Part shown: positions 9,338-19,076 of the stretch, piece after piece | How positions within the stretch are numbered: the stretch's first letter is position 1 | Layout: every line of letters begins with the position of its first letter | Source of the DNA: Herpetosiphon sp. | GTDB taxonomy: Bacteria > Chloroflexota > Anaerolineae > Anaerolineales > Villigracilaceae | Direction: 5' to 3' | DNA length: 36,437 nucleotides | Assembly: GCA_020717985.1 (NCBI GenBank) | Contig: DYDH01000018.1 | Span: 1 to 36,437, forward strand | Translations under genes and position numbers: made by a program | Notes under the pieces: model-generated | Database searches by the model: none | The model's input: the letters and a program-made list of their open reading frames with translations, nothing else | What the model was told of the DNA's origin: nothing

Positions 9338-9346
9338 GTACAAACT

Positions 9347-10696
9347 GTGAATAAGAACCCAGACCGCGCGCGTATTAATCAAACACAGCGTTACGCCATG
9401 CTTGGCGCAGCCTTTGGATTCACATTTCCTCTCATAGGAACAGTTTTGCAAATTCTATTTTCCGGACTTCAGGTCAATATCTTCAACATGTTCAATATTC
9501 AGCGCACAGACCCATTATTATGGATAGTTGATACTGCGCCAATAGTCATCGGGTTATTTGCAGGGTACGCCGGCCGCAAACAGGATATATTAACCGAGGT
9601 TAATGAACAACTGCGCGCTCGTGAGATGGAACTAAAAAATAACCAAATAAACCTTGAACAATATGCAAAAGAACGTACTGCCGACCTGGTGATCGCCAAC
9701 AAACGTAATGAGCACCGCACCACACAATTTGAAGCCATTGCACATATCGCCCGCACCATTAGTTCAATACAAATTCTAGATCAACTCCTGCCGCAAATCA
9801 CACAGACAATTTCAGAACAATTTGGTTTTTATCACGTGGGTATTTTCCTGTTGGATGGCAACAAGGAATATGCCATACTCGCGGCCTCAAATAGTGAAGG
9901 CGGGAAAAGGATGCTCGAACGCAATCATCGACTGCTTGTCGGCGGGACTGGTATTGTCGGGTTTGTGACCAACACCGGGCAGCCCCGCATCGCGCTGGAC
10001 GTTGGGCTGGATACTGCTTACTTCAACAATCCCGACCTATCAGACACCCACTCCGAGATCGCACTGCCCCTGCGCATTGGCGCTAATGTATTCGGCGCAT
10101 TAGATGTACAGAGCACAGAAACAAATGCATTCTCCCAGGAAGATATAAGCATACTTTCCATATTAGCCGACCAGGTAGGCATTGCCATTCAAAATGCGCG
10201 CTCCTATCAGCAAACCCAGGAGGCTCTGGCGCAGGCTGAGGTTGCGTCCGCCCAAACAAGCAATCAACAGTGGCAGCAATTCCTAACCCGTCAATCTGTG
10301 GAAGGATATTATTTTGATGGTATTGAAATCAAAGACCTTCAGCCATCTGATAAACAACGCGCCCACAGCCTTTCCGTGCCGCTCATTCTGCGCGGCACGC
10401 ACATTGGCACGCTCAAACTCAGCACTGCAAATCCAAACCGAACGTGGACAGATGATGAGATTGATCTGGCTCGAGCTACAGCTGAACGTACCTCAATTGC
10501 CCTTGAAAATGCGCGCCTGCTTCAGGATTCTCAAAAAAGAGCGATAAAAGAACGCACCATTGGTCAGATCTCTGCCAAAATCGGCAGTTCGAGTAACCTT
10601 GAAAGCATACTCCAAACCGCCATTCAGGAACTGGGCAACACCCTGCCAGGAACAGACGTCGCCATTCAATTCACAAAAAATCAGGAGACTGGATGA
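9347..10696 (+). CDS. Membrane-anchored GAFa-GAFb protein with two-helix N-terminus
   Basis: The product has 449 residues and is the shortest complete member of the array. The start is GTG at 9347, chosen because GAGG (9335-9338) lies eight bases upstream and the residues preceding the first helix are basic. Two membrane helices (about 17-40 and 57-77) are followed by a long coiled coil (78-130). GAFa (130-285) has FYHVGIFLLD, GIVGFV and NPDLSDTHSEIALP; GAFb (310-410) and the tail end the chain. With almost no extracytoplasmic part, it may act as a membrane-tethered cytosolic sensor or a partner for larger paralogs. Its last four bases overlap the next gene (ATGA), which indicates translational coupling. 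Confidence 0.92.
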   Translation: MNKNPDRARINQTQRYAMLGAAFGFTFPLIGTVLQILFSGLQVNIFNMFNIQRTDPLLWIVDTAPIVIGLFAGYAGRKQDILTEVNEQLRAREMELKNNQINLEQYAKERTADLVIANKRNEHRTTQFEAIAHIARTISSIQILDQLLPQITQTISEQFGFYHVGIFLLDGNKEYAILAASNSEGGKRMLERNHRLLVGGTGIVGFVTNTGQPRIALDVGLDTAYFNNPDLSDTHSEIALPLRIGANVFGALDVQSTETNAFSQEDISILSILADQVGIAIQNARSYQQTQEALAQAEVASAQTSNQQWQQFLTRQSVEGYYFDGIEIKDLQPSDKQRAHSLSVPLILRGTHIGTLKLSTANPNRTWTDDEIDLARATAERTSIALENARLLQDSQKRAIKERTIGQISAKIGSSSNLESILQTAIQELGNTLPGTDVAIQFTKNQETG

Positions 10697-12423
10697 TCAA
10701 GAGATTGTTTAGCCCGCCAGTTTTTGATAGCGAAGAAGATAACTTCCGCGCAAAGTTCATTAACGGCTTTGCATGGATCATCATTATATTATTATCACTC
10801 AGCCTGATACCCGCCCTGGGTCCAAATGCAGATGAGAACGCCGGCACTACAATTATTTTTCTTGCGAGCTTAATCCTCGTTTCTTTTGTGTCGCTTTATA
10901 TATTGCGAAGAGGCAACCTGAATGTCAGCGCGTCAATCATCGTGACCCTCTCCTGGCTGGGATTTGGGCTGCAAGCCTACCTCGCGAATGGAGTCAGGGA
11001 CATAATCATAATCGCCTTCATTGCAATCAGCCTGCTCGCCAGTATCATCATTAATTGGCGCGCAGGCAGCCTTGTCATGATTCTAAGTATTGGGGCAATC
11101 TGGATTTTGGCGATTCTCGAAGTATATGGAGTTCTACATCCACGTTTTCAAGAACCAATTGCATTTTCGCGCGATCTCTCCTTCGTGTTTGTGGCAGTCG
11201 CAGTGCTGATCTATTACAGCACAACCAGTTTGAGAGACGCAACCATCCGTGCAACCCAAAGTGAGCAGAGTCTGCTTGCGTCAAATAAAAATTTGCAGGA
11301 ACTTAACCAAACATTGGAAGAACGTGTTAACCAGCGTACAGTCGAATTGGATAAAGCGAATGGTTTTAACTCTCAGCGCGCCCGCCAGTTTGAGGCAATT
11401 GCGCAAGTTGTACGCGCAATTTCAACCATCCAGGATTTGGAAACACTCCTTCCTCAAATCGCAAAAGTAATCAGTGAACAATTTGACATTTATCATACGG
11501 GCATCTTTTTATTGGATGATAACCGCGAGTTCGCGATCTTACGCGCGGCAAACAGCGAAGGCGGCAAAAAAATGCTGGCACGTGAGCACAAACTGGCTGT
11601 CGGGCAGACCGGTATTGTCGGCTTTGTAACCGCCACAGGGCAGCCGCGCATCGCATTGGATGTGGGGGCGGACGCCGTTTTCTTTGATAATCCAGACCTG
11701 CCAAATACGCACTCGGAAATTGCACTGCCTCTTCGATACGCCGGGGTGGTCCTCGGTGCGCTCGATGTACAAAGTATTGAATCAAACGCATTTAACCAGA
11801 ATGATATAGAGATTTTAATCATTCTGGCTGACCAGGTCGCAACTGCCATAATGAACACCCTGACTCTTGAAGAAGCTCGAAATACTGTATCCAAATTTCA
11901 AAGCTCGTTTGACAGCAAGACCCATGAGTCATGGAAAGTAATGCAGTCAAGGTCGCTGGGACTGGGATACCAACTAGCAGGTTCCACCATTAAACCGCTG
12001 GATGTCCCATTGGAAGGCAAGCATATTCGCCAGGCGCTCACGCAAAATAAAGCAGTCCTGTCTAATGAAGACGGCGCTTCCTCAAGCCTTGCAATCCCCA
12101 TCCGATTGCGCGGACAGATAGTCGGCGTTATAAATTTTCGCACTAACAATAACTACAAATTAACAAATGATGACACTGAAATTGCAGAAGCTGTCACCGA
12201 GCGTCTTTCGCTGGCCATCGAAACCGCAACATTGCTTCAAGCCACCCAACACCGCGCGGACATTGAACGCCTTACAACCAATATTTCTTCAAAAATCAGT
12301 TCCTCCACCCGTTTTGAAACCATTCTGCAAACAGCCGCCCAGGAACTTAGCAAAGCGCTAGGCGGATCGGACGTCCTTGTACAAATTGAGCCAATTTCCA
12401 TCGAATTAAGCATGGAAAAATAG
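10693..12423 (+). CDS. Membrane sensor: six-helix N-terminus, coiled coil, GAFa-GAFb
   Basis: The product has 576 residues. AGGAG at 10683-10687 is five bases before the ATG, which overlaps the preceding stop. About six membrane helices fill residues 27-180. The coiled coil (190-235, NQRTVELDKANG) is nearly identical in layout to that of the product at 7583-9310. GAFa covers 238-392, with FYH replaced by IYH, then TGIFLLD, GIVGFV and NPDLPNTHSEIALP. GAFb (410-520) and the shared tail (ISSKISSSTRFETIL) follow. No output domain is present. The R-to-H change in TRSE/THSE is shared with the products at 9347 and 16269 and may define a subgroup. Confidence 0.92.
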   Translation: MIKRLFSPPVFDSEEDNFRAKFINGFAWIIIILLSLSLIPALGPNADENAGTTIIFLASLILVSFVSLYILRRGNLNVSASIIVTLSWLGFGLQAYLANGVRDIIIIAFIAISLLASIIINWRAGSLVMILSIGAIWILAILEVYGVLHPRFQEPIAFSRDLSFVFVAVAVLIYYSTTSLRDATIRATQSEQSLLASNKNLQELNQTLEERVNQRTVELDKANGFNSQRARQFEAIAQVVRAISTIQDLETLLPQIAKVISEQFDIYHTGIFLLDDNREFAILRAANSEGGKKMLAREHKLAVGQTGIVGFVTATGQPRIALDVGADAVFFDNPDLPNTHSEIALPLRYAGVVLGALDVQSIESNAFNQNDIEILIILADQVATAIMNTLTLEEARNTVSKFQSSFDSKTHESWKVMQSRSLGLGYQLAGSTIKPLDVPLEGKHIRQALTQNKAVLSNEDGASSSLAIPIRLRGQIVGVINFRTNNNYKLTNDDTEIAEAVTERLSLAIETATLLQATQHRADIERLTTNISSKISSSTRFETILQTAAQELSKALGGSDVLVQIEPISIELSMEK

Positions 12424-12442
12424 ATACTGGTGCCATTAAAAA

Positions 12443-13411
12443 ATGAAAAGAAACTTTCTAACGAAAATTGCGCTTCTGCTTCTACTGACGGGCATTCTGA
12501 CAGCATGTGCACAATTACAAACCACGCCAAACCTCAAACCTCCGTTACGGGTCGCATTCACACAATGGTGGGGAGACTATACCCTGCTCATAGCACAGGA
12601 ATCAGGTTTTTTTGAAAAATATGGGGTGCAGGTAGAGCCAGTTTATTATGATGTGTTTTCCGACACTTTCCCAGATTTGGCTGCCGGACAAATTGACGTC
12701 GCGTTCCTCGCAGTAGGAGACATTATCAATATCGATCGCAGCGCCCCCATGAAAGTAGTAGCCGTTCTGGACAACGGAGGCGATAACGCTGTAATTGTTG
12801 GACCTGAAATTAATTCCATACAAGACCTGAAAGGCAAGATCATCGGCGTACAAATAGGCTCGCAATACGAGATGACTGTTGTCAAAATGTTACAAAGCGC
12901 AAACATGAATACAAGTGATGTTACTATTGTTGCAATGAATCCTGAGGATGCAGTGGCAGCTCTAAAAAACGGCCAGGTTCAGGCAGCCGACACCCGGGAG
13001 CCTTATTTGTCTAATGCGCTTTCAAATGGCTACAAAACCATTTATCCACAGGAACAACTTCACCTGTTTCCAGATACGATCGTATTTCACAGATCAACCG
13101 TGGAAGAAAGACCTGAGGATGTTCGCGCATTCCTGAAAGCCTGGTTTCAAGCAGTGGAGTACCGTATGCAACACCAAGGGGAAACACGAGACATTGCCGC
13201 CAAATATCTCGGCATAAATGCCAAAGACGTGCTGCCTGACAATAATCTAAGGCTTTACACTATTGAAGACAATAAAGCGTTATTCGATATACAAAAAGTG
13301 AATTCCATCTACTCCGTAACAAAAATCACATCTGATTATTTAATTTCAATCGGAGTAGTGGCGGAAGAAATTGACACGCTCGAATTACTCGACCCAACTT
13401 ATCTACCATAG
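12443..13411 (+). CDS. NMT1/SsuA-type substrate-binding lipoprotein without a transporter
   Basis: The product has 322 residues. A basic N-terminus and hydrophobic run end in the lipobox LTAC (Cys near residue 22), so this is a lipoprotein exposed outside the cytoplasmic membrane. The mature part fits the periplasmic-binding fold of the NMT1/THI5/SsuA group: PLRVAFTQWWGD first strand, an LAAGQIDVAF motif, the DLKGKIIGVQIGS hinge and a late LKAWFQAVEY helix. This group binds thiamine precursors, sulfonates, nitrate and similar ligands; the substrate cannot be read here. No ABC permease or ATPase gene is adjacent. It lies between two array genes with 19 and 29 base gaps, so it is probably cotranscribed and may present ligand to the neighbouring Cache sensors. 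Confidence 0.88.
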   Translation: MKRNFLTKIALLLLLTGILTACAQLQTTPNLKPPLRVAFTQWWGDYTLLIAQESGFFEKYGVQVEPVYYDVFSDTFPDLAAGQIDVAFLAVGDIINIDRSAPMKVVAVLDNGGDNAVIVGPEINSIQDLKGKIIGVQIGSQYEMTVVKMLQSANMNTSDVTIVAMNPEDAVAALKNGQVQAADTREPYLSNALSNGYKTIYPQEQLHLFPDTIVFHRSTVEERPEDVRAFLKAWFQAVEYRMQHQGETRDIAAKYLGINAKDVLPDNNLRLYTIEDNKALFDIQKVNSIYSVTKITSDYLISIGVVAEEIDTLELLDPTYLP

Positions 13412-13440
13412 ACATTTACCCTAATAAAAAGAGAGCGATA

Positions 13441-16266
13441 ATGAATAACCCGCCCATCCAACCCACACAACAGGAAAAAAGCCATAAACAAAATGCGCTT
13501 AGGATCAACTTGATCACCGGCATTTTGTTTACGATTGTTTCGATAATTTTGGGACCGATAGCCTATATCCAAAATGGCTTGAATGGTCTGTGGGGTATCG
13601 TCGCTACAGTTTTGGTTGCTTTGGCGGCATTTTTTGGCGCATTTCAAGTCTCTCGCGGACGCATTACCAGGGGAATCGGAATACTGATCATAACCATCCT
13701 GGTGATGTCGCTTTCCCTACCCGTTGTAGCACATGGGCAAGGACTTGCACTGGGCGTCATGACCCTTATTTTTGTTTCGGGTATTTCTTTAGCCACTCTG
13801 CCGCCCAGATGGGTAACACACGCGATTGTCAGCGCCTTTGTTATAGCGTTGATAATCACCCTCACCGATCTATATCTCCCTGATTTTGGTCTGCCGACAA
13901 AACCTACCTACACCAACCTGATTGCAATTATCGTATCCCTTATATATACTTTTTTCATCCTGCGGCGTTTCAATACATATTCCCTGCGGACCAAGATCAT
14001 TATTGCCTTCATTATTATCACGATCATTCCTTTAATCGCGATGGGTATCATCAACAGTATATCCTCCACCAAAATACTTGAAGCGCAAAGCAAGGCGCAA
14101 TTGACAGATCTTGCAAAAATAGTAAAAGATAAAGTTGACGGGTTTATATTAACCCAGCTCGATTCTGTACGCACCGACGCAAAACAATCATCCCTAATTT
14201 CTTATATGGAATTGTCCCCGACATTACGTGCCGGCAGTGAAGAGGAAGCAAATGCCCGCCTTGCCCTGAAGTCTTTTACACTTAAAGACCCTGTTTTCAT
14301 TCGTTCAATCGCCCTGCTAAACATGACTGGAATTAATGTTCTGGACACCCTCAATGAGAACAAAAATCGCCACGAAAGCCAATTTGACTACTATAGCCGC
14401 CCGGTCTTCTCAGGACTGCCTTATGCATCCAATATTGTTTTCTCCGAAGGCAGACCCAGCCTTTATTTCAGCGCCCCAATTAAGAGTCAGTCTGGGGGAA
14501 TGATCGGTGTATTGCGAATTGAATATTATGCGACAGTAATTCAATCCCTTGTCCGTTCTGTAAACCCGGGCAGCCCGGGAGTCATTATTGCGCTTGTAGA
14601 TTCAAACACATATCTGCGGACGGGGTATACCGGAAACCGTGATGAACTTTTTAAGTCGTATTTTGATTACACAGATCTGGAGCTGTCAATCCTACAAACA
14701 AACAGCCGCCTACCTGAGGGACCCAGGGAAAATGCCGTGGGCGAAACTGACAAATCCACAACTACCGGCATAGATAACCTTCAGCAAGAGCCGTTCTTTA
14801 ATTCGTATGCGCAATCACTCGACTCTGACTCGATCAATACAGGCGTATTTCTAAAAACTCAACCGTGGGTCGCGTTGATTCGCCAATCTACAGATGTATA
14901 TCTTGCTCCTGTTAGGGAACAGAACAAAACAAATACACTACTTTCATTATTATTGGTTATTTTTAGCGCTGCCATTGGTTTTATAGCTTCACAAATTCTG
15001 GCTTCCCCTCTCTCTGCGCTCACCAAAACAGCCGAAAAAATCACGGCGGGTGATTTTAATGCGCGGGCACAGGTAAGAACAGAAGACGAGATCGGCACAT
15101 TAGCTTCCGCATTTAATCGCATGACCGATCAATTAAATGAAACGCTTTTAGGATTGGAGCAACGTGTAGCCGAACGTACAACCGACCTGGAAATATCACG
15201 TCAACAAAGTATAAAACGCGCCAATGAACTCCAATCCATTAGTGAAATTTCAAAAATCATTACCGGCGAACAAAAATTTGAGAACCTGCTGCCGCTCATC
15301 ACCCGACTTGTAAGTGAACGTTTCGGTTTCTATCATACTGGAATCTTCCTGCTTGATAATACAAATCAGTTTGCTGTACTGCAAGCCGCAAACAGCACAG
15401 GCGGACAAAATATGTTGAAGCGCGAACACAAGCTCGAGGTCGGCGGGAGCGGAATTGTGGGCTATGTCGCGCAATCTGGAATTCCCCGCATCTCGCTCGA
15501 CGTTGGAAAGGATGCTGTTTACTTCAATAATCCCGACCTCCCAAATACGCGCTCTGAGATGGCACTGCCTCTCAAAATACGTGACCGCATCGTGGGTGTA
15601 CTGGATGTGCAAAGCGAAAGACCGGGCGCGTTCACTGAAAACGACACGAATACACTCAGCATTTTAGCTGACCAAATTGCAATTGCCCTGGAAAATGCGC
15701 AACTGTTTACGCGAACACAACAGGCATTAAGCGAAGCCCAGGCACTCTATCACCACGACTTACAGGAAGGCTGGAAAATATTCAGCCGTGAAAAAGAATT
15801 TATAGGCTACCAGCAAAGTTTAACAAGCGGAAGAAAATTAACTCAACCGGTTGAAACAGACGAAATCCGGCAGTCCTTAAGTCGCGGAGAAGCGCTGATC
15901 TTTCACGCAGATGGAATCACAGAAGAAGCGTCCATTGTTGTGCCGATCAAACTGCGCGGACAGGCCATTGGCAGCATGAAGATCAAAGCGCCGGCCAAAA
16001 ATCGCCAATGGTCAAATGACGAAGTTAACCTTGCCGAAACAATCTCTGAACGTCTTTCGATTGCGCTTGAAAATGCGCGTCTGATCCAGAAATCCCAGCG
16101 TCAGGCTATAAAGGAGCAGACCATCAGCGAAGTCACTGGGAAGATCGGCGCATCCATCAATCTAAAGAATGTATTGCAAACTGCGGTGGAGGAACTGGGG
16201 CGCGCCATGCCAGGATCTGAAGTGGTCATTAAGTTTGAACAAAAGGACGAGAACGCGGAGCAATAA
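13441..16266 (+). CDS. Large membrane sensor: six helices, Cache, HAMP, GAFa-GAFb
   Basis: The product has 941 residues and combines both input types of the array. About six membrane helices cover residues 20-175 and another covers 185-205. An extracytoplasmic Cache-like region (210-490) includes the pair RSIALLNMTGINVLDTL. TM8 (498-520), HAMP (520-575, EIGTLASAFNRM), coiled coil (565-600), GAFa (600-755; FYHTGIFLLD, NPDLPNTRSEMALP), GAFb (775-880) and tail (890-932) follow. GAGAG lies upstream of the ATG. The next gene begins two bases after the stop. No catalytic output is present. It directly follows the binding lipoprotein and is a candidate receptor for it. Confidence 0.92.
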   Translation: MNNPPIQPTQQEKSHKQNALRINLITGILFTIVSIILGPIAYIQNGLNGLWGIVATVLVALAAFFGAFQVSRGRITRGIGILIITILVMSLSLPVVAHGQGLALGVMTLIFVSGISLATLPPRWVTHAIVSAFVIALIITLTDLYLPDFGLPTKPTYTNLIAIIVSLIYTFFILRRFNTYSLRTKIIIAFIIITIIPLIAMGIINSISSTKILEAQSKAQLTDLAKIVKDKVDGFILTQLDSVRTDAKQSSLISYMELSPTLRAGSEEEANARLALKSFTLKDPVFIRSIALLNMTGINVLDTLNENKNRHESQFDYYSRPVFSGLPYASNIVFSEGRPSLYFSAPIKSQSGGMIGVLRIEYYATVIQSLVRSVNPGSPGVIIALVDSNTYLRTGYTGNRDELFKSYFDYTDLELSILQTNSRLPEGPRENAVGETDKSTTTGIDNLQQEPFFNSYAQSLDSDSINTGVFLKTQPWVALIRQSTDVYLAPVREQNKTNTLLSLLLVIFSAAIGFIASQILASPLSALTKTAEKITAGDFNARAQVRTEDEIGTLASAFNRMTDQLNETLLGLEQRVAERTTDLEISRQQSIKRANELQSISEISKIITGEQKFENLLPLITRLVSERFGFYHTGIFLLDNTNQFAVLQAANSTGGQNMLKREHKLEVGGSGIVGYVAQSGIPRISLDVGKDAVYFNNPDLPNTRSEMALPLKIRDRIVGVLDVQSERPGAFTENDTNTLSILADQIAIALENAQLFTRTQQALSEAQALYHHDLQEGWKIFSREKEFIGYQQSLTSGRKLTQPVETDEIRQSLSRGEALIFHADGITEEASIVVPIKLRGQAIGSMKIKAPAKNRQWSNDEVNLAETISERLSIALENARLIQKSQRQAIKEQTISEVTGKIGASINLKNVLQTAVEELGRAMPGSEVVIKFEQKDENAEQ

Positions 16267-16268
16267 TT

Positions 16269-19058
16269 ATGACCATCTCTCATTCTGACACCCCGATATT
16301 CCAAAACGCTGAAAAAGAACAGCGACAGCGCATTGCGCTTGTAATTACGAACATCCTCCTCATAACCGGCGGTTTAGTTTCCTTTACCATTTTATACATT
16401 GCCATAACAACAAAAAGCTGGCATATATTTGTCCTGTATGGCGGCAACTTATTGTTTTTAGCGATGAACTACTTCGGCTTGAAGCAAATTCGACAAAAGA
16501 ACGCAACCATTGGGGCGCTCTTAACTTCAAGTTCCATACAATTACCCATAGCACTACTCCCTGTTCTATTCACAGGCATTGGAAATCTGGTCGGCTTGTT
16601 TAGCATCCTGACTGCCTCTTTAGTAGTCAGCCAGACGTTGGATATAAAAACTTCCCGCAAAATAATACCTTTTAACATTCTTGTAGGGCTGATAACGATC
16701 CTGCTCGCCTACCTGCCGCTGTCGTTTCGCATTTCCATACCCAGCATATTAATTATCACAATTGCTGTAATTGCCCTCCTTGAAACAGCGGTTTTAATCG
16801 CGGTGATGTGGCTGCAATTTAAAACTTTTAACATTCAAACAAAACTGATCGTGGCATTCATAACCATGCTGGTTACATCATTGGTGATTACCGGCGGGTA
16901 TAACATCACCACAAATTACCGCATCCAACGTTCGCAAATATCCGCGAATCTGGAAAATGAGCTAAATGCAAAAAAGACCACAATAACTGACGCTCTTAAT
17001 GAAGCCAGACAGGATACGGTTTTTCTCGGGCAGGCTGAAGTGCTGCAAAGTTATATAAAAACACTGGGTGATATAGCCAACCCAAACATTGTGGTTAGAG
17101 CGCGAACTGTAGTGGAACGCGAATTTCGCCGCTTTGCTGAAAACCGGGGAGACTACAAACAAGTTCGGTTTTTCAACAATGGCGGGGATGAGATCATCGG
17201 CATAAATACCAGTGATAACGGAATCTCCTCCATTGTGCCGCAATCAGGGTTACTCTCGGGAAAATCCAACCAGGAGTTAAATTCTTTTATAGAGAGCAAA
17301 CAAATCCCCCTGGGCAAGGTATTTATGTCTCCGCTTGGGCTGGACGTCAAAAACGGACAGGTTGAAATTCCGCACGAATCAATTATCGAATTCGGCACAC
17401 CGGTGATCATTAACACACAAACAAAAGGTGTCATTGTTGTTAAAGTGTATGCAGAAAACTTTCTAAAGGTATTATCTGCATCAGGTTCAGATACTTTCCT
17501 TGTGGATGCAAATGGATATTATCTTTTCCATCCCGACGAATCCAAACGCTGGGGCAAAGAACTTAACCCCGGCATAACCATTGACCAGGATTTCCCCGAT
17601 CTGGTTAACGACCTATATAGTGGAAAACCAGGAAGCCGAGAGTTCAATGGCTATCTGATCACGTATGCCCCCATTACCCTGTCAGGGGAAGATACTCCGC
17701 GCTGGTATATTGGGAATTTCGTCGCCCTGGATTCGATCACCAGACCTATCTTCACTTCAACATTCAATTCGTTAACCTTGCTATTGCTCACCATGGGTAT
17801 CTCCATTTTTGTGATGACCTATCTAAGCAGTACGATCACAACCCCGCTTGGAAAACTATCAACTGCCGCACAGGCTATTATCACAGGGAATCTATCTGCG
17901 CGTGCTAATATTGAAACACAGGATGAAGTTGGCGACCTGGCGAGAGTATTTAATAATATGAGCAGCCAATTACAGGAGTTGGTTGTCGGTCTGGAAACCC
18001 GTGTTACAGAACGCACAGCAGAACTCGAAATAGAAAAACATCAGTCAGATGCCCGTGCCAGACAGTTTGAAGCGATCATAAAAGTAGCCGGCGCCATCAG
18101 CGCCACCCAAAATTTACAGGAACTGCTTCCACAAATATCAAAAGTGATCAGCGAACAATTTGGATACTATCATGTCGGCATCTTCCTAAACGACCCCACC
18201 AATCAAATTGCTGTACTTGGCGCGGCAAACAGCGAGGGCGGAAGGAAAATGATCCAGCGCAATCACCAGCTAAGGATCGGTGAACAAGGCATCGTGGGGT
18301 ATGTTACCCAAAGTGGAAAACCACGCATTGCGCTGGACGTGGGAGAAGATGCAAATTATTTTGATAACCCAGAATTGCCATCAACTCATTCCGAAATGGC
18401 CTTGCCGCTTAAGGCAGGCGATCTGACTATTGGCGCATTGGATATTCAAAGCACGGAAGTGGGCGCTTTTACAGACCAGGATTTTGAAACCCTTTCAGCT
18501 TTAGCCGATCAGGTCAGCCTTGCCATTCAAAACGCGCGCCTGTTTGACCAAATTAAAAAAACACTCGCAGAATCCGAAGCCATACAACGCCAGTACATCC
18601 GCGAAACCTGGAGCCGCCTGCCGAAAGAGGAAAAAATAAGCGGGTTCCGGTACTCCATTGCGGGCGTCATTCCATTGGATGACGAGGCAATCATCAATAC
18701 AAATGAAACCATGAAAGACAAACAAGAGATCAGCACACCGATCATCCTGCGCGGAGAAACCATCGGCACACTCTCAGTGCATGTGCCAATAAACGAACAC
18801 GCAAACACAGATCAGGTTGATTTGATCAAAGCTGTGGCGGAACGTATCGCCTTATCCGCTGAAAATGCCCGCCTCTTTGAAGAGACAACCCGCCGCGCCA
18901 CACGTGAACACCTTGTTTCAGACATTACCACCAAGATCCGCAGCACCAACGACCCGCAGGAAATGATCAATACCGCCATGCAGGAACTTCAACGCGCGCT
19001 CGGCGCGACACGCGTTGAAATCGTCCCTCAAAAAAATGCGCCTCCGCCGGATAAATAG
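16269..19058 (+). CDS. Large membrane sensor: six helices, dCache, HAMP, GAFa-GAFb
   Basis: The product has 929 residues with the same layout as the previous gene. Membrane helices cover about 22-185, TM7 190-210, and an extracytoplasmic dCache region 215-490 (TFLVDANGYYLFHPDESKRW is a classical Cache strand pair). TM8 is at 498-520 and HAMP at 520-575. GAFa (600-758) has YYHVGIFLND, GIVGYV and NPELPSTHSEMALP. GAFb (775-880) and tail follow. GGAG (16257-16260) lies eight bases before the ATG. It is the last of the nine paralogs; the ParA gene follows 18 bases later. The two large proteins are only moderately alike in their extracytoplasmic regions, suggesting different ligands. Confidence 0.92.
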   Translation: MTISHSDTPIFQNAEKEQRQRIALVITNILLITGGLVSFTILYIAITTKSWHIFVLYGGNLLFLAMNYFGLKQIRQKNATIGALLTSSSIQLPIALLPVLFTGIGNLVGLFSILTASLVVSQTLDIKTSRKIIPFNILVGLITILLAYLPLSFRISIPSILIITIAVIALLETAVLIAVMWLQFKTFNIQTKLIVAFITMLVTSLVITGGYNITTNYRIQRSQISANLENELNAKKTTITDALNEARQDTVFLGQAEVLQSYIKTLGDIANPNIVVRARTVVEREFRRFAENRGDYKQVRFFNNGGDEIIGINTSDNGISSIVPQSGLLSGKSNQELNSFIESKQIPLGKVFMSPLGLDVKNGQVEIPHESIIEFGTPVIINTQTKGVIVVKVYAENFLKVLSASGSDTFLVDANGYYLFHPDESKRWGKELNPGITIDQDFPDLVNDLYSGKPGSREFNGYLITYAPITLSGEDTPRWYIGNFVALDSITRPIFTSTFNSLTLLLLTMGISIFVMTYLSSTITTPLGKLSTAAQAIITGNLSARANIETQDEVGDLARVFNNMSSQLQELVVGLETRVTERTAELEIEKHQSDARARQFEAIIKVAGAISATQNLQELLPQISKVISEQFGYYHVGIFLNDPTNQIAVLGAANSEGGRKMIQRNHQLRIGEQGIVGYVTQSGKPRIALDVGEDANYFDNPELPSTHSEMALPLKAGDLTIGALDIQSTEVGAFTDQDFETLSALADQVSLAIQNARLFDQIKKTLAESEAIQRQYIRETWSRLPKEEKISGFRYSIAGVIPLDDEAIINTNETMKDKQEISTPIILRGETIGTLSVHVPINEHANTDQVDLIKAVAERIALSAENARLFEETTRRATREHLVSDITTKIRSTNDPQEMINTAMQELQRALGATRVEIVPQKNAPPPDK

Positions 19059-19076
19059 ATTTAGAAAAAGGTAACC

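Larger units (their letters stand above)
3..19058 (+). repeat. Tandem array of nine paralogous GAFa-GAFb genes
   Basis: Nine genes (ending at 788, 3297, 5038, 7441, 9310, 10696, 12423, 16266 and 19058) share a C-terminal block of about 330 residues: coiled coil, GAFa, linker with a conserved W, GAFb and tail. They are in one orientation with gaps of 130 bases or less, apart from the inserted lipoprotein gene. Their N-terminal input regions differ in at least four ways. This pattern is typical of gene duplication with exchange of input domains. Confidence 0.9.
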
